Source: CAYSLC01 sp964431545 (GTDB lineage Bacteria; Desulfobacterota; Desulfobacteria; Desulfobacterales; JAABSP01). From it: a DNA stretch of 42,174 nucleotides. The stretch spans positions 1 to 42,174 of the forward strand of contig CAYSLC010000022.1 in NCBI GenBank assembly GCA_964431545.1. The letters are read 5' to 3'. Below are positions 7,752 through 15,878 of this stretch, in pieces. The notes below the pieces were generated by a model. The model saw nothing but the letters and a program-made list of their open reading frames with translations, was not told the origin of the DNA and searched no databases. How positions within the stretch are numbered: the stretch's first letter is position 1; each line of letters starts with the position of its first letter. Made by a program: the position numbers and the translations under genes.

Positions 7752-9062
7752 ATGGACTATCTATCGACGGACAAAATCCTGGTGGTCGACCTGGCCGGCG
7801 GCGAAATCGAGGAGGAGGAGCTGAGCGAGGACCTGGTGGCCGAGCGCATCGGCGGCGCCGGCATCACCACGCACCTCTATAATCAATATGCCGACGCGGA
7901 TCCCATCGTGGTGGGGGTCGGACTCCTCACCGGGACCCTGTACCCCGCCTCGGCCGCGAGTCTCCTCACCGCCAAGAGTCCCGTCACCGGAAAGCTCTGC
8001 CACTGTCCGGTGACCCTCAAGGTGGGCATTGAGATCAAGTACGCCGGGTTCGACTACATCGTCATCAAGGGGCGATCCGAAAAGCCCGTCTACCTCTGGA
8101 TCCACGACGGGGTCGCCGACATCTCCGACGCCGCCGATGTCTGGGGCAAGGATGTGTGGGAGACCACCGACGCCTGGCGGAAGCTGGTGGGCGACGACCT
8201 CCTCCAGACCATGGTCATCGGGCCCGCCGGCGAAAAGGGCTCCGCCGCCGCCCAGGTCTGCTACAACTACTGGAGCAGCCCCGACCGGTTCGGCATCGGC
8301 AAGCTCTTCGGAGAGCGCAACCTGAAGGGCCTCGCCTTCCGGGGCATGGGCCTCCTGGAGGCGGCGGAGCCCGAGGACTTCGTGGACGAGGCCTTCGAGA
8401 TCCTGGCCGGGATCAAGGGCGGCGATTTCATGGGCAAGAAGGGGCTCGGCCCCGTCTGCGCCGCCCTGGGCGAGGGGGATGCCGAGGAGTGGCTCGCCCC
8501 GGTGGTCCACCGCCACAGCGCCGACTATTTCACCCCGTACGCCACCAACACCTTCGCCTTCATCGACGAGGATCCGGCGGCCGTCAAGGAGACCGCCTCG
8601 GCCGAGCCCGGGGTCCTGATCTCGGACATTCCGGCCCTTCTCGCCTTCAAGAAGCTGGGGCTCTCGGCCGTCGACACCGCCAGGGTGATGCGGGCCTGCG
8701 CCCGGCAGGGGGTCGACCCCATGGCGGCCGCCGCGTGGGGCGCCAAGGCGGGCAAATCCTCGGCCGACGACCTCATGGCGGCGGTCCCCGACATCGCCGA
8801 GCCGGCCGGGATGGAGGGCAACGGGATCTTCAGCCCCTGGTGCCCGAGGAAGCCGATCTTCGGCGGGTTCGACGCCGCCGACACCGATGCCTGGTGGGAG
8901 CGGCGCCAGGCCGTGGCCGCCATCTTCGGGATCCAGCCGGTCTTCGCCGTCATGAGCCCCCGGTTGACCGAGGAGAGCATGATCTCCCTGTCCAACACCG
9001 GCGGCGACCTGGAGCTGGACCAGGAGGCCCTCGACGGCCTCGTGGCCGAGATTTCCGGCTGA
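7752..9062 (+). CDS. Shortened AOR-family protein lacking Fe-S ligands
   Basis: A 436-residue member of the aldehyde ferredoxin oxidoreductase family (typical length about 600). The N-terminal tungstopterin-binding domain is well kept: GGAGI near residue 34, AKSPVTG at 74-80, IKYAGFDYIVIKG at 95-107 and GERNLKGLAFRG at 187-198. After it, the region that in AOR carries the CxxCxxxC cluster ligands has none (around residues 220-270), and the last part of the C-terminal domain is missing. A remnant of the AOR second domain is visible at 311-330 (MRACARQGVDP). It could be an inactive paralogue or scaffold, or an enzyme that passes electrons straight from the cofactor to the adjacent ferredoxin. 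Start ATG 7752 has AGGAGGAGA upstream. Family firm, activity uncertain. Confidence 0.8.
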   Translation: MDYLSTDKILVVDLAGGEIEEEELSEDLVAERIGGAGITTHLYNQYADADPIVVGVGLLTGTLYPASAASLLTAKSPVTGKLCHCPVTLKVGIEIKYAGFDYIVIKGRSEKPVYLWIHDGVADISDAADVWGKDVWETTDAWRKLVGDDLLQTMVIGPAGEKGSAAAQVCYNYWSSPDRFGIGKLFGERNLKGLAFRGMGLLEAAEPEDFVDEAFEILAGIKGGDFMGKKGLGPVCAALGEGDAEEWLAPVVHRHSADYFTPYATNTFAFIDEDPAAVKETASAEPGVLISDIPALLAFKKLGLSAVDTARVMRACARQGVDPMAAAAWGAKAGKSSADDLMAAVPDIAEPAGMEGNGIFSPWCPRKPIFGGFDAADTDAWWERRQAVAAIFGIQPVFAVMSPRLTEESMISLSNTGGDLELDQEALDGLVAEISG

Positions 9063-9100
9063 TGGCGGACGGGCCGCCGGAGGAGGCGGGGAGATAGGCC

Positions 9101-10378
9101 ATGCTGCTGGAGACGGGCGTCGCGGCGGGGACCGCCATCGGGCCGGCCCCCGAGGATCGGGATCGGGATGCGCCCCGTATGGGGATCTACACCGGAACCG
9201 GGGCCTCCCACTCCTGGCTCTGGTTCGTCGATCTCTTGGACGGGGCCGGGATCCATGAAGTGACCTTCCTGGACGAGGCCGACGTGCGGGCGGGCCGGCT
9301 TGCGGGGGTCGACGCCCTGGCGGTGGCCGGCGGGGACACCTTCGCCCTGGCCCAAGCCCTGGGGAAAACCGGGGCCGCCCGGCTGGCGGGATTTGTCAAC
9401 AACGGCGGCGTTTACATCGGCTCCTGCGCCGGGGCCTACCTCCCCATGCGCTCCTCCAAGGCGCCCCTCGACCGGTTCAACTTCGCCGACGTCAAGATCA
9501 CCAACCTGACCTCGGCCCTGCCGGAGCCCCGGCGGATGGCGGAGAAGTTCTGCACCGCCTACGGGTGCCGGTACGTCTTCCACCCCGTGCGGGAGACGGT
9601 GGCCCTCACCCTTCAGGAGCCGCCCGGCCCCCCCCGGACCGTCGAGGCCCCCCTCTACGGCGGGCCCGGCATGGTCGCCGGGGGCGACGCCCAAGTTCTG
9701 GCCACCTACGCCGGCTTCACCCCCAAGACCCTCTTTCTGGTGGATCGAGACCTGGCAACCCGGACCCTGGTGGGGACCGCCGCCGTCGTCCGGCAGGAGA
9801 TGGGCCGGGGGGTCTTTTACCTGCTGGGCCCCCATCTGGAGCATCCCCGGTACCCCGAGGCCAACCGGTTCCTGGTGGAGGTCCTTTGCCGGGAGACGGC
9901 CCGGAGGGCGGGACGGCGAAGGGGGCACGACCCCGGACGGGGGCGGCCGGCACCGGCAAAGTCGTGGATCCGGGATGTCAAGCGGGAGCTGAGCAACGCC
10001 CGGATCGTGGCGGCGGGCCTGGAGATGGCGCCGCTGCAATGGCGGATCGGCCGGAAGATCTACGAGCCGGCCAAGATCCGGGTCTTCCTGGAGGCCCTCT
10101 GGGGGAGGATCCGGTACCTGGAACGGGCGCCGGCGGTCCATTTTCCGCCCGACGGGGGGGAGGCCGCGGTCCGCTTGGGCCGGGAGATCACCGGGCTCGT
10201 CCGGACCATGAAAGGGCGGATCGACGACGGCCTCGACACGACGCCCCAGGCGACGGACCTCTTTTGCCGGCTCCGGGAATTGGCGACCCGGTTTCTCCGG
10301 ATCTACTTCCTCACCCGGGCGGCCGACGCGGCCCGAAGCATTGCGCCCTCACACCGATATCAGGAGAGATCATTTTGA
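9101..10378 (+). CDS. GATase1-like protein with BPL_N-type domain
   Basis: A 425-residue protein. Residues about 26-250 resemble the class I glutamine amidotransferase-like fold found at the N-terminus of some biotin-protein ligases (BPL_N): AGGDTF at 76-81 and a nucleophile elbow GSCAGAYL around Cys109. The C-terminal 150 residues are basic and helical and match nothing I recognise. No glutaminase partner domain is present, so it is unlikely to be a classical amidotransferase; a hydrolase or cofactor-binding role is possible. Its stop overlaps the TTG start of the hexahaem cytochrome gene (TTGA), so it belongs to the redox operon. No signal peptide is evident, so it should be cytoplasmic. 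Confidence 0.65.
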   Translation: MLLETGVAAGTAIGPAPEDRDRDAPRMGIYTGTGASHSWLWFVDLLDGAGIHEVTFLDEADVRAGRLAGVDALAVAGGDTFALAQALGKTGAARLAGFVNNGGVYIGSCAGAYLPMRSSKAPLDRFNFADVKITNLTSALPEPRRMAEKFCTAYGCRYVFHPVRETVALTLQEPPGPPRTVEAPLYGGPGMVAGGDAQVLATYAGFTPKTLFLVDRDLATRTLVGTAAVVRQEMGRGVFYLLGPHLEHPRYPEANRFLVEVLCRETARRAGRRRGHDPGRGRPAPAKSWIRDVKRELSNARIVAAGLEMAPLQWRIGRKIYEPAKIRVFLEALWGRIRYLERAPAVHFPPDGGEAAVRLGREITGLVRTMKGRIDDGLDTTPQATDLFCRLRELATRFLRIYFLTRAADAARSIAPSHRYQERSF

Positions 10379-11301
10379 AATCCAACCGCATGTCATTCAA
10401 GGGATGGCCGGGGCGGGGGATCGGCGGATGGCTGCCGTCCGTCCTCGGCCTGCTGATCCTGCTCCAGATGGCGGCCCCCGGCGTCGTCCGGGGGGACACC
10501 GACTGGGGGGAGCCCGCCCCGCCCTTCGATTCCAACTGGTTCGTGGACATGAGCCGCTACGCCGAGGGGGCCCACACCGGCCTCGCCTGCGCGGAGTGCC
10601 ACCCCGATATGGTACAAGGGACCAGAAAGCATCCGGACCCGGAGGAACCGGGATACCTGAAGACCGACGCCCGGAGCCGGTTCGACTACGACCGGTGCAA
10701 GCGGTGCCACCGCACGGCCCATGAGCGGAGCCTCAAGGGGGCCCATGCCGAGGCCCTGCAAAAGGAGAGGGCGGATCCGGCGGCGGCCCGCAAGGCCCAA
10801 GCGGAGGGGACCGCCTATCCGGCCCCCACCTGCGGCCACTGCCATGCCGCCCACTACGACCGATCCCAGCGGTCCCGGGCCGCGGTGGGCCGGGCCATGA
10901 CCCGGACCTGCGGCGCCTGCCATCCGGTGGAGAAACGGAGCTACCTGGAGAACTACCACGGCAGGGCGGCGGTGGACCTGGGCCATGCCGAGGCCGCCTT
11001 CTGCACCGACTGCCACGGGGCCCACACCTGCGTCTCCCTGAAGAAGGATCCGGAGACCGTCCTGTCGGCCTGCCGGCGGTGCCACCCCGACGCCGGAAAG
11101 AACTTCGCCGGGGTCGTCATCCACAACGCCACCGAACTGCTCGGCAGCGAGGACAATCCCAAGCGGCCGGCCATCTTTCGGATCCACGTGGCCGGCATCC
11201 TCTCTTTGGCCTTCATCTCGATTCTCCTGATCGGGTTCTACGGCCACACGTTTCTGCTGATGCTTCGTAAGATCCACCACAAACTGAGGAGGCCCGAGTG
11301 A
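10375..11301 (+). CDS. Membrane-anchored hexahaem c-type cytochrome
   Basis: A 308-residue cytochrome with six CxxCH haem sites, at Cys72, 108, 153, 179, 210 and 233. A hydrophobic N-terminal segment (about residues 17-38) is a signal peptide or anchor, and a C-terminal transmembrane helix (about 270-292) with a basic end puts the haem domain in the periplasm. Additional His residues between sites could serve as distal ligands. The start is taken as TTG at 10375, since AGGAG lies 8 bases upstream and the codon overlaps the previous stop; the ATG at 10390 is the alternative. It is followed by a cytochrome b gene overlapping by one base (TGATG), so the two probably work together to move electrons between the quinone pool and the periplasm. 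Confidence 0.85.
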   Translation: MKSNRMSFKGWPGRGIGGWLPSVLGLLILLQMAAPGVVRGDTDWGEPAPPFDSNWFVDMSRYAEGAHTGLACAECHPDMVQGTRKHPDPEEPGYLKTDARSRFDYDRCKRCHRTAHERSLKGAHAEALQKERADPAAARKAQAEGTAYPAPTCGHCHAAHYDRSQRSRAAVGRAMTRTCGACHPVEKRSYLENYHGRAAVDLGHAEAAFCTDCHGAHTCVSLKKDPETVLSACRRCHPDAGKNFAGVVIHNATELLGSEDNPKRPAIFRIHVAGILSLAFISILLIGFYGHTFLLMLRKIHHKLRRPE

Positions 11302-12041
11302 TGGAAAGAAACGCTTCCCAAACGGAGGCCGTCCGGCGGTTTGCCGTCCTCCACCGGCTGCTCCACATCTTCGTCATGGTCAGCTTCACCCTCCTGGCGG
11401 TGACGGGGTTCTCCCTCTCCTTCAGCACACAAGGATGGGCCCGGGCGGTGGTCTGGCTGCTGGGGGGTCCCGAGGCGACTTCCGGGCTCCACCGGTTCTG
11501 CGCCGCCCTCTTCTACCTGGTGGTGGTCTCCCATCTCCTGTGGCTCGGCTATTACAAGTTCGCCCTCAAGGGACGGTGGACCGGCCCCCATTCCATGGTG
11601 CCCAATGCCGCCGACCTGGAAAACCTCGTCCAGAACTTCCGGTACATCTTCGGCAAGGGGCCCCCGCCGCTCTTCAACCGGTTCAGCTACCTGGAGAAGG
11701 TCGACTACTGGGCGGTGCTCCTGGGGATGCAGTCCATGGGGATCACCGGGCTGCTGATGTGGCATCCCGAGGCCTTCTCCGCGGTGGTGCCCGGCTACGT
11801 GATCAACATCGCCAACGAGTTCCACTTTCACGAGGCGATCCTGGCGGTGGGGTACATCGGCGTCGTCCACATGTCGGCCACCCACTTGACCCCCGAGGCG
11901 TTCCCCCTGGAGACGTCGATCTTCAACGGACGGTTCTCCCGGCGGCGTCTCCGGGAGGAGCATCCCGGCGAATGGCGGGACCGGTACGAGCCGGCCGAGG
12001 CGACTCCTGGGGACATGGATGAAAGCGGTGTGCCATCGTGA
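11301..12041 (+). CDS. Cytochrome b-type membrane subunit (FdhI/HyaC-like)
   Basis: A 246-residue integral membrane protein with four to five hydrophobic segments (about residues 18-40, 58-80, 130-155, 170-190) and membrane-embedded His residues (for instance in VLHRLLH near the start and HFHEAIL later), as in the di-haem b subunits of formate dehydrogenase and Ni-Fe hydrogenase. Such subunits link a periplasmic redox partner to the menaquinone pool. The ATG at 11301 has GAGGAGG 8 bases upstream and overlaps the preceding stop by one base. A hydrophilic tail of about 45 residues follows the last helix. The haem ligands are inferred, not proven. Confidence 0.8.
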   Translation: MERNASQTEAVRRFAVLHRLLHIFVMVSFTLLAVTGFSLSFSTQGWARAVVWLLGGPEATSGLHRFCAALFYLVVVSHLLWLGYYKFALKGRWTGPHSMVPNAADLENLVQNFRYIFGKGPPPLFNRFSYLEKVDYWAVLLGMQSMGITGLLMWHPEAFSAVVPGYVINIANEFHFHEAILAVGYIGVVHMSATHLTPEAFPLETSIFNGRFSRRRLREEHPGEWRDRYEPAEATPGDMDESGVPS

Positions 12042-13600
12042 CGAACAAGGAAAAGGGACCGATGAAGACGAAAGTGATTGTTCCGGCCGTGCTGGGCGCG
12101 GCCCTTCTGCTGATGGTTGTGCTTCTGTTCGCGGGGAAGGAGACCCCGGAGCCTCCCCGGGCCCTTCCCAAGGTCGATCCTGTCGAGGCCGTCATCGATG
12201 CGGTCGAGCCGCCGCCCCCGGCGGCCCGGGAGATGGCGGAGGTCCGGAAGCCGGAGCGGGAGTGCCTCGACTGCCACCGGTACGCCAACATCAACACCAA
12301 TGAAGGGGTCCTGGCCGCCAACGCCATGTGCAACGAGTGCCACGCCAAGGCCGACTGTACCCGGAAGGTCGACGGCCGGACCGTCTCCCTCCAGGTGACC
12401 CCGGAGGAGATCGACGGCTACCCCCACCAGTACGTGGCCTGCGTCCAGTGCCACGCCGACGTGGCCCGCTCCCCCCACCGGACGGAGACGGGGGCCGCCT
12501 GCGACGCCTGCCATTCGGTCCACGGGGAAAGGACCGCCCATGCGCCCCACCTGCGGGTCGACTGCCAGGCCTGCCACCGGCGCGGCGAGGCGGTGCGGCT
12601 CGACCCTGTGGACCATCGGGTCAAGCTGGCGGCCGTGGATGCCCGGGGGAACCCGGTGGACCGCACCGACCACCGACTGGCCGAGGCCGACGCCGAGGAG
12701 GCCTGCCGGAAATGCCACCGGGCCGACAACGGGGTGGGGGCGCCGGCGGCGATCCTGCCGGCCAAATCGGTCCTGTGCATCCTCTGCCACCCGGCGCCCC
12801 TGGCCTTGGGCCATCCCCTCTTCGCCCTGGCCCTGCTGATCTTCATCGCCGGCGTCTTTCTGACCGTCCGGTTCTGGCTCCAGGGGAGCGTGGAGGGGGA
12901 GGAGCGGTCCATGCACCGGAAGATCGACCTGGGATCCGAGGCGGTCTGGCGGACGATCTTCTCCCGGAAGTTCTTCTCCATGCTGAAGGTCTTCTTCCTC
13001 GACATCCTTCTGCAGCGGCGGATCCTCAAGGAGAGCGTGGCCCGGTGGTCGGTCCACTCCCTCATCTACCTGGCCATCCTGGGCCGGTTCGCCCTGAGCC
13101 TGTTCACCGGCGCGCGCTTCTGGTTCGATCCGGAAAACCCCGTGGCCCTGGCCCTCATGGACAAGAACCACGGCTTCACAGGCTTCATCCACGACCTCCT
13201 CGGCCTCTTCATCCTGGCCGGGATCGTCTGGGTGGTGATCCGCCGGTTCGTGGTCAAGCCGGACCACGTGACCACCGAGATCGAGGACAACGTCGCCGTG
13301 GCCCTCATCGGGCTGCTGGTGGGCTTCGGTTTCATCGCCGAAGGGGTCCGGATCACGGCCACCCAGATCCCGCCGGAGGTGGGGATCCACGCCTTCGTGG
13401 GGTACTTCCTCTCCCAGTTGTTCGGGCTCTCGGAGTGGAACTGGCCAAGGGTCTACCCCTACCTGTGGTGGATCCACGCCCTTCTCGGCGCCGGCTTTGT
13501 CGCCTATTTGCCCTTCGGCAAGATGCGACATATGTTTAATACACCGCTGACCTATCTCATCGAGCACGTGAGCGGGGTGAAACGCGAAAAACGGGTGTGA
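12038..13600 (+). CDS. Heptahaem cytochrome c fused to NarI/HdrE-like membrane domain
   Basis: A 520-residue fusion. After an N-terminal signal anchor (about residues 10-32) come seven CxxCH sites at Cys76, 98, 135, 155, 176, 223 and 247, followed by about five transmembrane helices (256-280, 340-355, 385-402, 420-438, 475-495) with His340, His385, His480 and His498 as candidate haem b ligands, resembling NarI, HdrE and DsrM. The periplasmic cytochrome and the quinone-reactive subunit are normally separate proteins in Dsr, Hmc and Tmc complexes. The GTG at 12038 overlaps the upstream stop (GTGA); ATG 12062 is an alternative that keeps the signal anchor. The HdrD-like gene follows 48 bp later, so the pair is a DsrMK/HdrED-like module. 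Confidence 0.85.
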   Translation: MTNKEKGPMKTKVIVPAVLGAALLLMVVLLFAGKETPEPPRALPKVDPVEAVIDAVEPPPPAAREMAEVRKPERECLDCHRYANINTNEGVLAANAMCNECHAKADCTRKVDGRTVSLQVTPEEIDGYPHQYVACVQCHADVARSPHRTETGAACDACHSVHGERTAHAPHLRVDCQACHRRGEAVRLDPVDHRVKLAAVDARGNPVDRTDHRLAEADAEEACRKCHRADNGVGAPAAILPAKSVLCILCHPAPLALGHPLFALALLIFIAGVFLTVRFWLQGSVEGEERSMHRKIDLGSEAVWRTIFSRKFFSMLKVFFLDILLQRRILKESVARWSVHSLIYLAILGRFALSLFTGARFWFDPENPVALALMDKNHGFTGFIHDLLGLFILAGIVWVVIRRFVVKPDHVTTEIEDNVAVALIGLLVGFGFIAEGVRITATQIPPEVGIHAFVGYFLSQLFGLSEWNWPRVYPYLWWIHALLGAGFVAYLPFGKMRHMFNTPLTYLIEHVSGVKREKRV

Positions 13601-13612
13601 ACGCCCGTGGAT

Positions 13613-13636
13613 CCATACAGATCGCCATACAGATCG
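13613..13636 (+). repeat. Perfect 12-bp tandem duplication before the HdrD-like gene
   Basis: CCATACAGATCG occurs twice head to tail (13613-13624 and 13625-13636) in the 48 bp gap, ending 12 bases before the HdrD-like start. It probably arose by slippage; it lies where it could affect translation initiation. Confidence 0.7.
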
Positions 13637-13648
13637 AGGGATTAGAAC

Positions 13649-15148
13649 ATGACCGATGAAAACGAAGCGACGGAAGCCGAGCCGGCGGAGCCGGCGGTAC
13701 GGCGGATCCCCATCCACAATCTCGACGCCCGGCGGCTGATCGAGCTGGACGCCTGCACCCGGTGCGGGGAGTGCCTGATCTGGTGCCCGGTCTACGACCA
13801 GGACCAGAAGGAGGGGGTGATCCCCCGCAGAAAGGTGATCGATTTCCTCCGGATCGCCCGGTCCCAGCACGGGGCCGTCGCCAAGCTGATGCGGTCGGAC
13901 CGCCTCAACCCGAGGCTCAAGGGGGTGCTCGGCCGGATCCTCGGCTACAAGGAGATCGGCAACGAGGAGATCGCCGACTTCGTAAAGAACCTCTACGAGT
14001 GCTCCACCTGCGGCCAGTGCGAGGTGGTCTGCCCGGCCCACATCGACACCGTCAACCTCTGGGAGGACCTGCGCCGGCTCATCGTCCAGGCGGAGTACGG
14101 CCCCCTGGAAAGCCAGAAGGCCCTGGAGAAGAGCGTCAAGGCCTTCGACAATCCGTGGCAGCAGCCCCGGGCCGGCCGGACCAAGTGGGCCCGCCGGGCC
14201 AAGAAGGACGGGCTCATCGAGAAGGAGCCCCGGGAGATCAAGAAGACCCAGGGGAAGGTGCTCCTCTTCTTCGGCTGCACCGCCTCCTACGACGTCAACG
14301 TCAAGCAGGTGGCCGTCAACACCATCAACATCCTGGAGGCTCTGGACGTCGACTACGGGGTTCTGGGCAAGGACGAGAAGTGTTGTGGCAGCGTTCTGCT
14401 CCGGATGGGGGATCCGGCCCACGAGCGCCTCTTCCGGGAGAACATCGAGCAGTTCAACGCCCTGGGCATCGACACGCTGATCAGCTCCTGCTCCGGCTGC
14501 TTCAAGACCATCATGCAGGATTACCCCAAGGTGGGGGCTTTAAACTTCGAGGTGCTCCACACGGTGGAGTTCCTGGTCCGGCTGCTGCGCGACGGGAAGC
14601 TCCGGTTCCCCAACCCCGTGAACCGGCGGGTGACCTACCATGACCCGTGCCACCTGGGGCGGGCCACCGGGGGGTTCGACGCCCCCCGGGAGATCATGGC
14701 GGCGATCCCCGGCCTGGAGCTGGTGGAGATGCCCCGGAACCGGGAGTACTCCCGCTGCTGCGGCGCCGGCGGGGGGCTCAAGGCCGGTTACCCCGACATC
14801 CAGAACCGGATGGCCCAGCGGCGGGTCCAGGAGGCCGAGGAGACCGGCGCCGAGGCCCTGGTGTCGTGCTGCCCCTTCTGCTTCCAGGGGCTCAACGTGG
14901 GGATCTCGGCCCGGCAGTCGACGCTGGCCATGAAGGATATCAGCAGCCTGGTGGCGGAGTCCCTGCTGGGGTACGACGTCTTCGAGCGGGCCGAGGCGGA
15001 GGCGGCGGCCAAGGCAGAGGCCAAGGCGGCCGCCAAAGCGGCCAAGGCCGATAAGAAGGCGGCCAAAAAGGCCGGGGCCGACACCGATGCCGCCACGGGG
15101 GCCGACGCCGGGAAAGAACCGGCCAAGGAGACGGAGACGGCGGAGTAG
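13649..15148 (+). CDS. HdrD/DsrK-like CCG iron-sulfur protein with Ala/Lys-rich tail
   Basis: A 499-residue cytoplasmic protein with two [4Fe-4S] sites (Cys36, 39, 42, 46 and Cys118, 121, 124, 128) and two CCG domains. CCG 1 has Cys210, CC245-246, Cys281 and Cys284; CCG 2 has Cys334, CC370-371, CC407-408 and Cys411. This is the architecture of HdrD, DsrK, TmcB and HmcF, which exchange electrons with a NarI-like membrane partner and in some cases handle disulfides at a non-cubane cluster. The partner is the preceding heptahaem-NarI fusion. From residue about 446 to the end is an Ala/Lys/Glu-rich tail not needed for the fold, probably a charged helix or flexible linker. ATG 13649 is preceded by GAGGGA. 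Confidence 0.9.
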   Translation: MTDENEATEAEPAEPAVRRIPIHNLDARRLIELDACTRCGECLIWCPVYDQDQKEGVIPRRKVIDFLRIARSQHGAVAKLMRSDRLNPRLKGVLGRILGYKEIGNEEIADFVKNLYECSTCGQCEVVCPAHIDTVNLWEDLRRLIVQAEYGPLESQKALEKSVKAFDNPWQQPRAGRTKWARRAKKDGLIEKEPREIKKTQGKVLLFFGCTASYDVNVKQVAVNTINILEALDVDYGVLGKDEKCCGSVLLRMGDPAHERLFRENIEQFNALGIDTLISSCSGCFKTIMQDYPKVGALNFEVLHTVEFLVRLLRDGKLRFPNPVNRRVTYHDPCHLGRATGGFDAPREIMAAIPGLELVEMPRNREYSRCCGAGGGLKAGYPDIQNRMAQRRVQEAEETGAEALVSCCPFCFQGLNVGISARQSTLAMKDISSLVAESLLGYDVFERAEAEAAAKAEAKAAAKAAKADKKAAKKAGADTDAATGADAGKEPAKETETAE

Positions 15149-15155
15149 CGGGCCC

Positions 15156-15878
15156 ATGTACCGGAAATACGTCCACTGGGTCCCCCCCGATCGGTTTGCC
15201 GACGTGTCGGAGGCCCTGTCCGGCATGGGCGCCCGGATCGCCGAGACCGGCAAGGCAGCCTGTCTGGGGCTCTCCAAGCGGATCCCCCTGGCGGTGGTGA
15301 CCCCGAAGAACTGGGACCGGTTCGAACTCTGCAAGCGCCAGTTCTCCTGGTATTGGGCGTCCCGGTTCGCCGGCTGGTACCTGGTGGTGGGGGATGATCC
15401 CCTGGACGGGATCGGTCTGTCTCCCCACGCCGAGATCACCCGGCGCCGGTTCCGCCCCCCGTCCCTCCCCAAGGCGGGCAACGGCGACCGGCGGCGGCTC
15501 ATCGACCGGGAGAGCTACCGGAACGCCGCCCCGGCCCGGTGGGAGGAGATCGAGGAGATGAAGGGCGAAAAAGGGGCCAAATGGCTTCGCCGGATGGGGA
15601 TCCGGGGGGAGTCCTACGAGGCCCTCTTCGTCCACCACTGCGCCAACCACGCCAACTTCATCGAGCCCCTCTATTTTATTGAGGAGGAGGGGGAGACCGT
15701 GCCGTACGCCATCGGCCGGACGGCCCAGGTCTGCTCCGCGTGCATGGAGTTTTTCGACATCATCGGCCATGCGTTCCGAAAAAAACTGGTGGTGCCGTGT
15801 CCGGGGGCGGTGCTCTTCGCCGGCATGGCGGCCAATCGATACTACGAGGTGACCCGGCGCCGGGGGAGTCAATTATGA
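15156..15878 (+). CDS. Conserved-looking protein of unknown function in the redox operon
   Basis: A 240-residue protein I do not recognise. It has no signal peptide or transmembrane helix, many Arg/Trp/Tyr residues in the first half, and a C-terminal half with a HHCANHANF segment, a CSACMEFFDIIG motif and a further Cys in VPCPGAVLFAG. These His and Cys residues could bind a metal or cofactor. The start at 15156 lies 7 bp after the HdrD-like stop, and the stop overlaps the next start (ATGA), so it is firmly within the operon. Coding status is supported by that packing and by strong GC at third positions. A role as a cytoplasmic partner or assembly factor of the redox complex is only a guess. 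Confidence 0.6.
   Translation: MYRKYVHWVPPDRFADVSEALSGMGARIAETGKAACLGLSKRIPLAVVTPKNWDRFELCKRQFSWYWASRFAGWYLVVGDDPLDGIGLSPHAEITRRRFRPPSLPKAGNGDRRRLIDRESYRNAAPARWEEIEEMKGEKGAKWLRRMGIRGESYEALFVHHCANHANFIEPLYFIEEEGETVPYAIGRTAQVCSACMEFFDIIGHAFRKKLVVPCPGAVLFAGMAANRYYEVTRRRGSQL

Noticed and set aside
11828..14422. 864-codon minus-strand open frame
   Set aside because: Antisense to the cytochrome and HdrD-like genes, which carry clear haem and Fe-S motifs; the translation is low-complexity.
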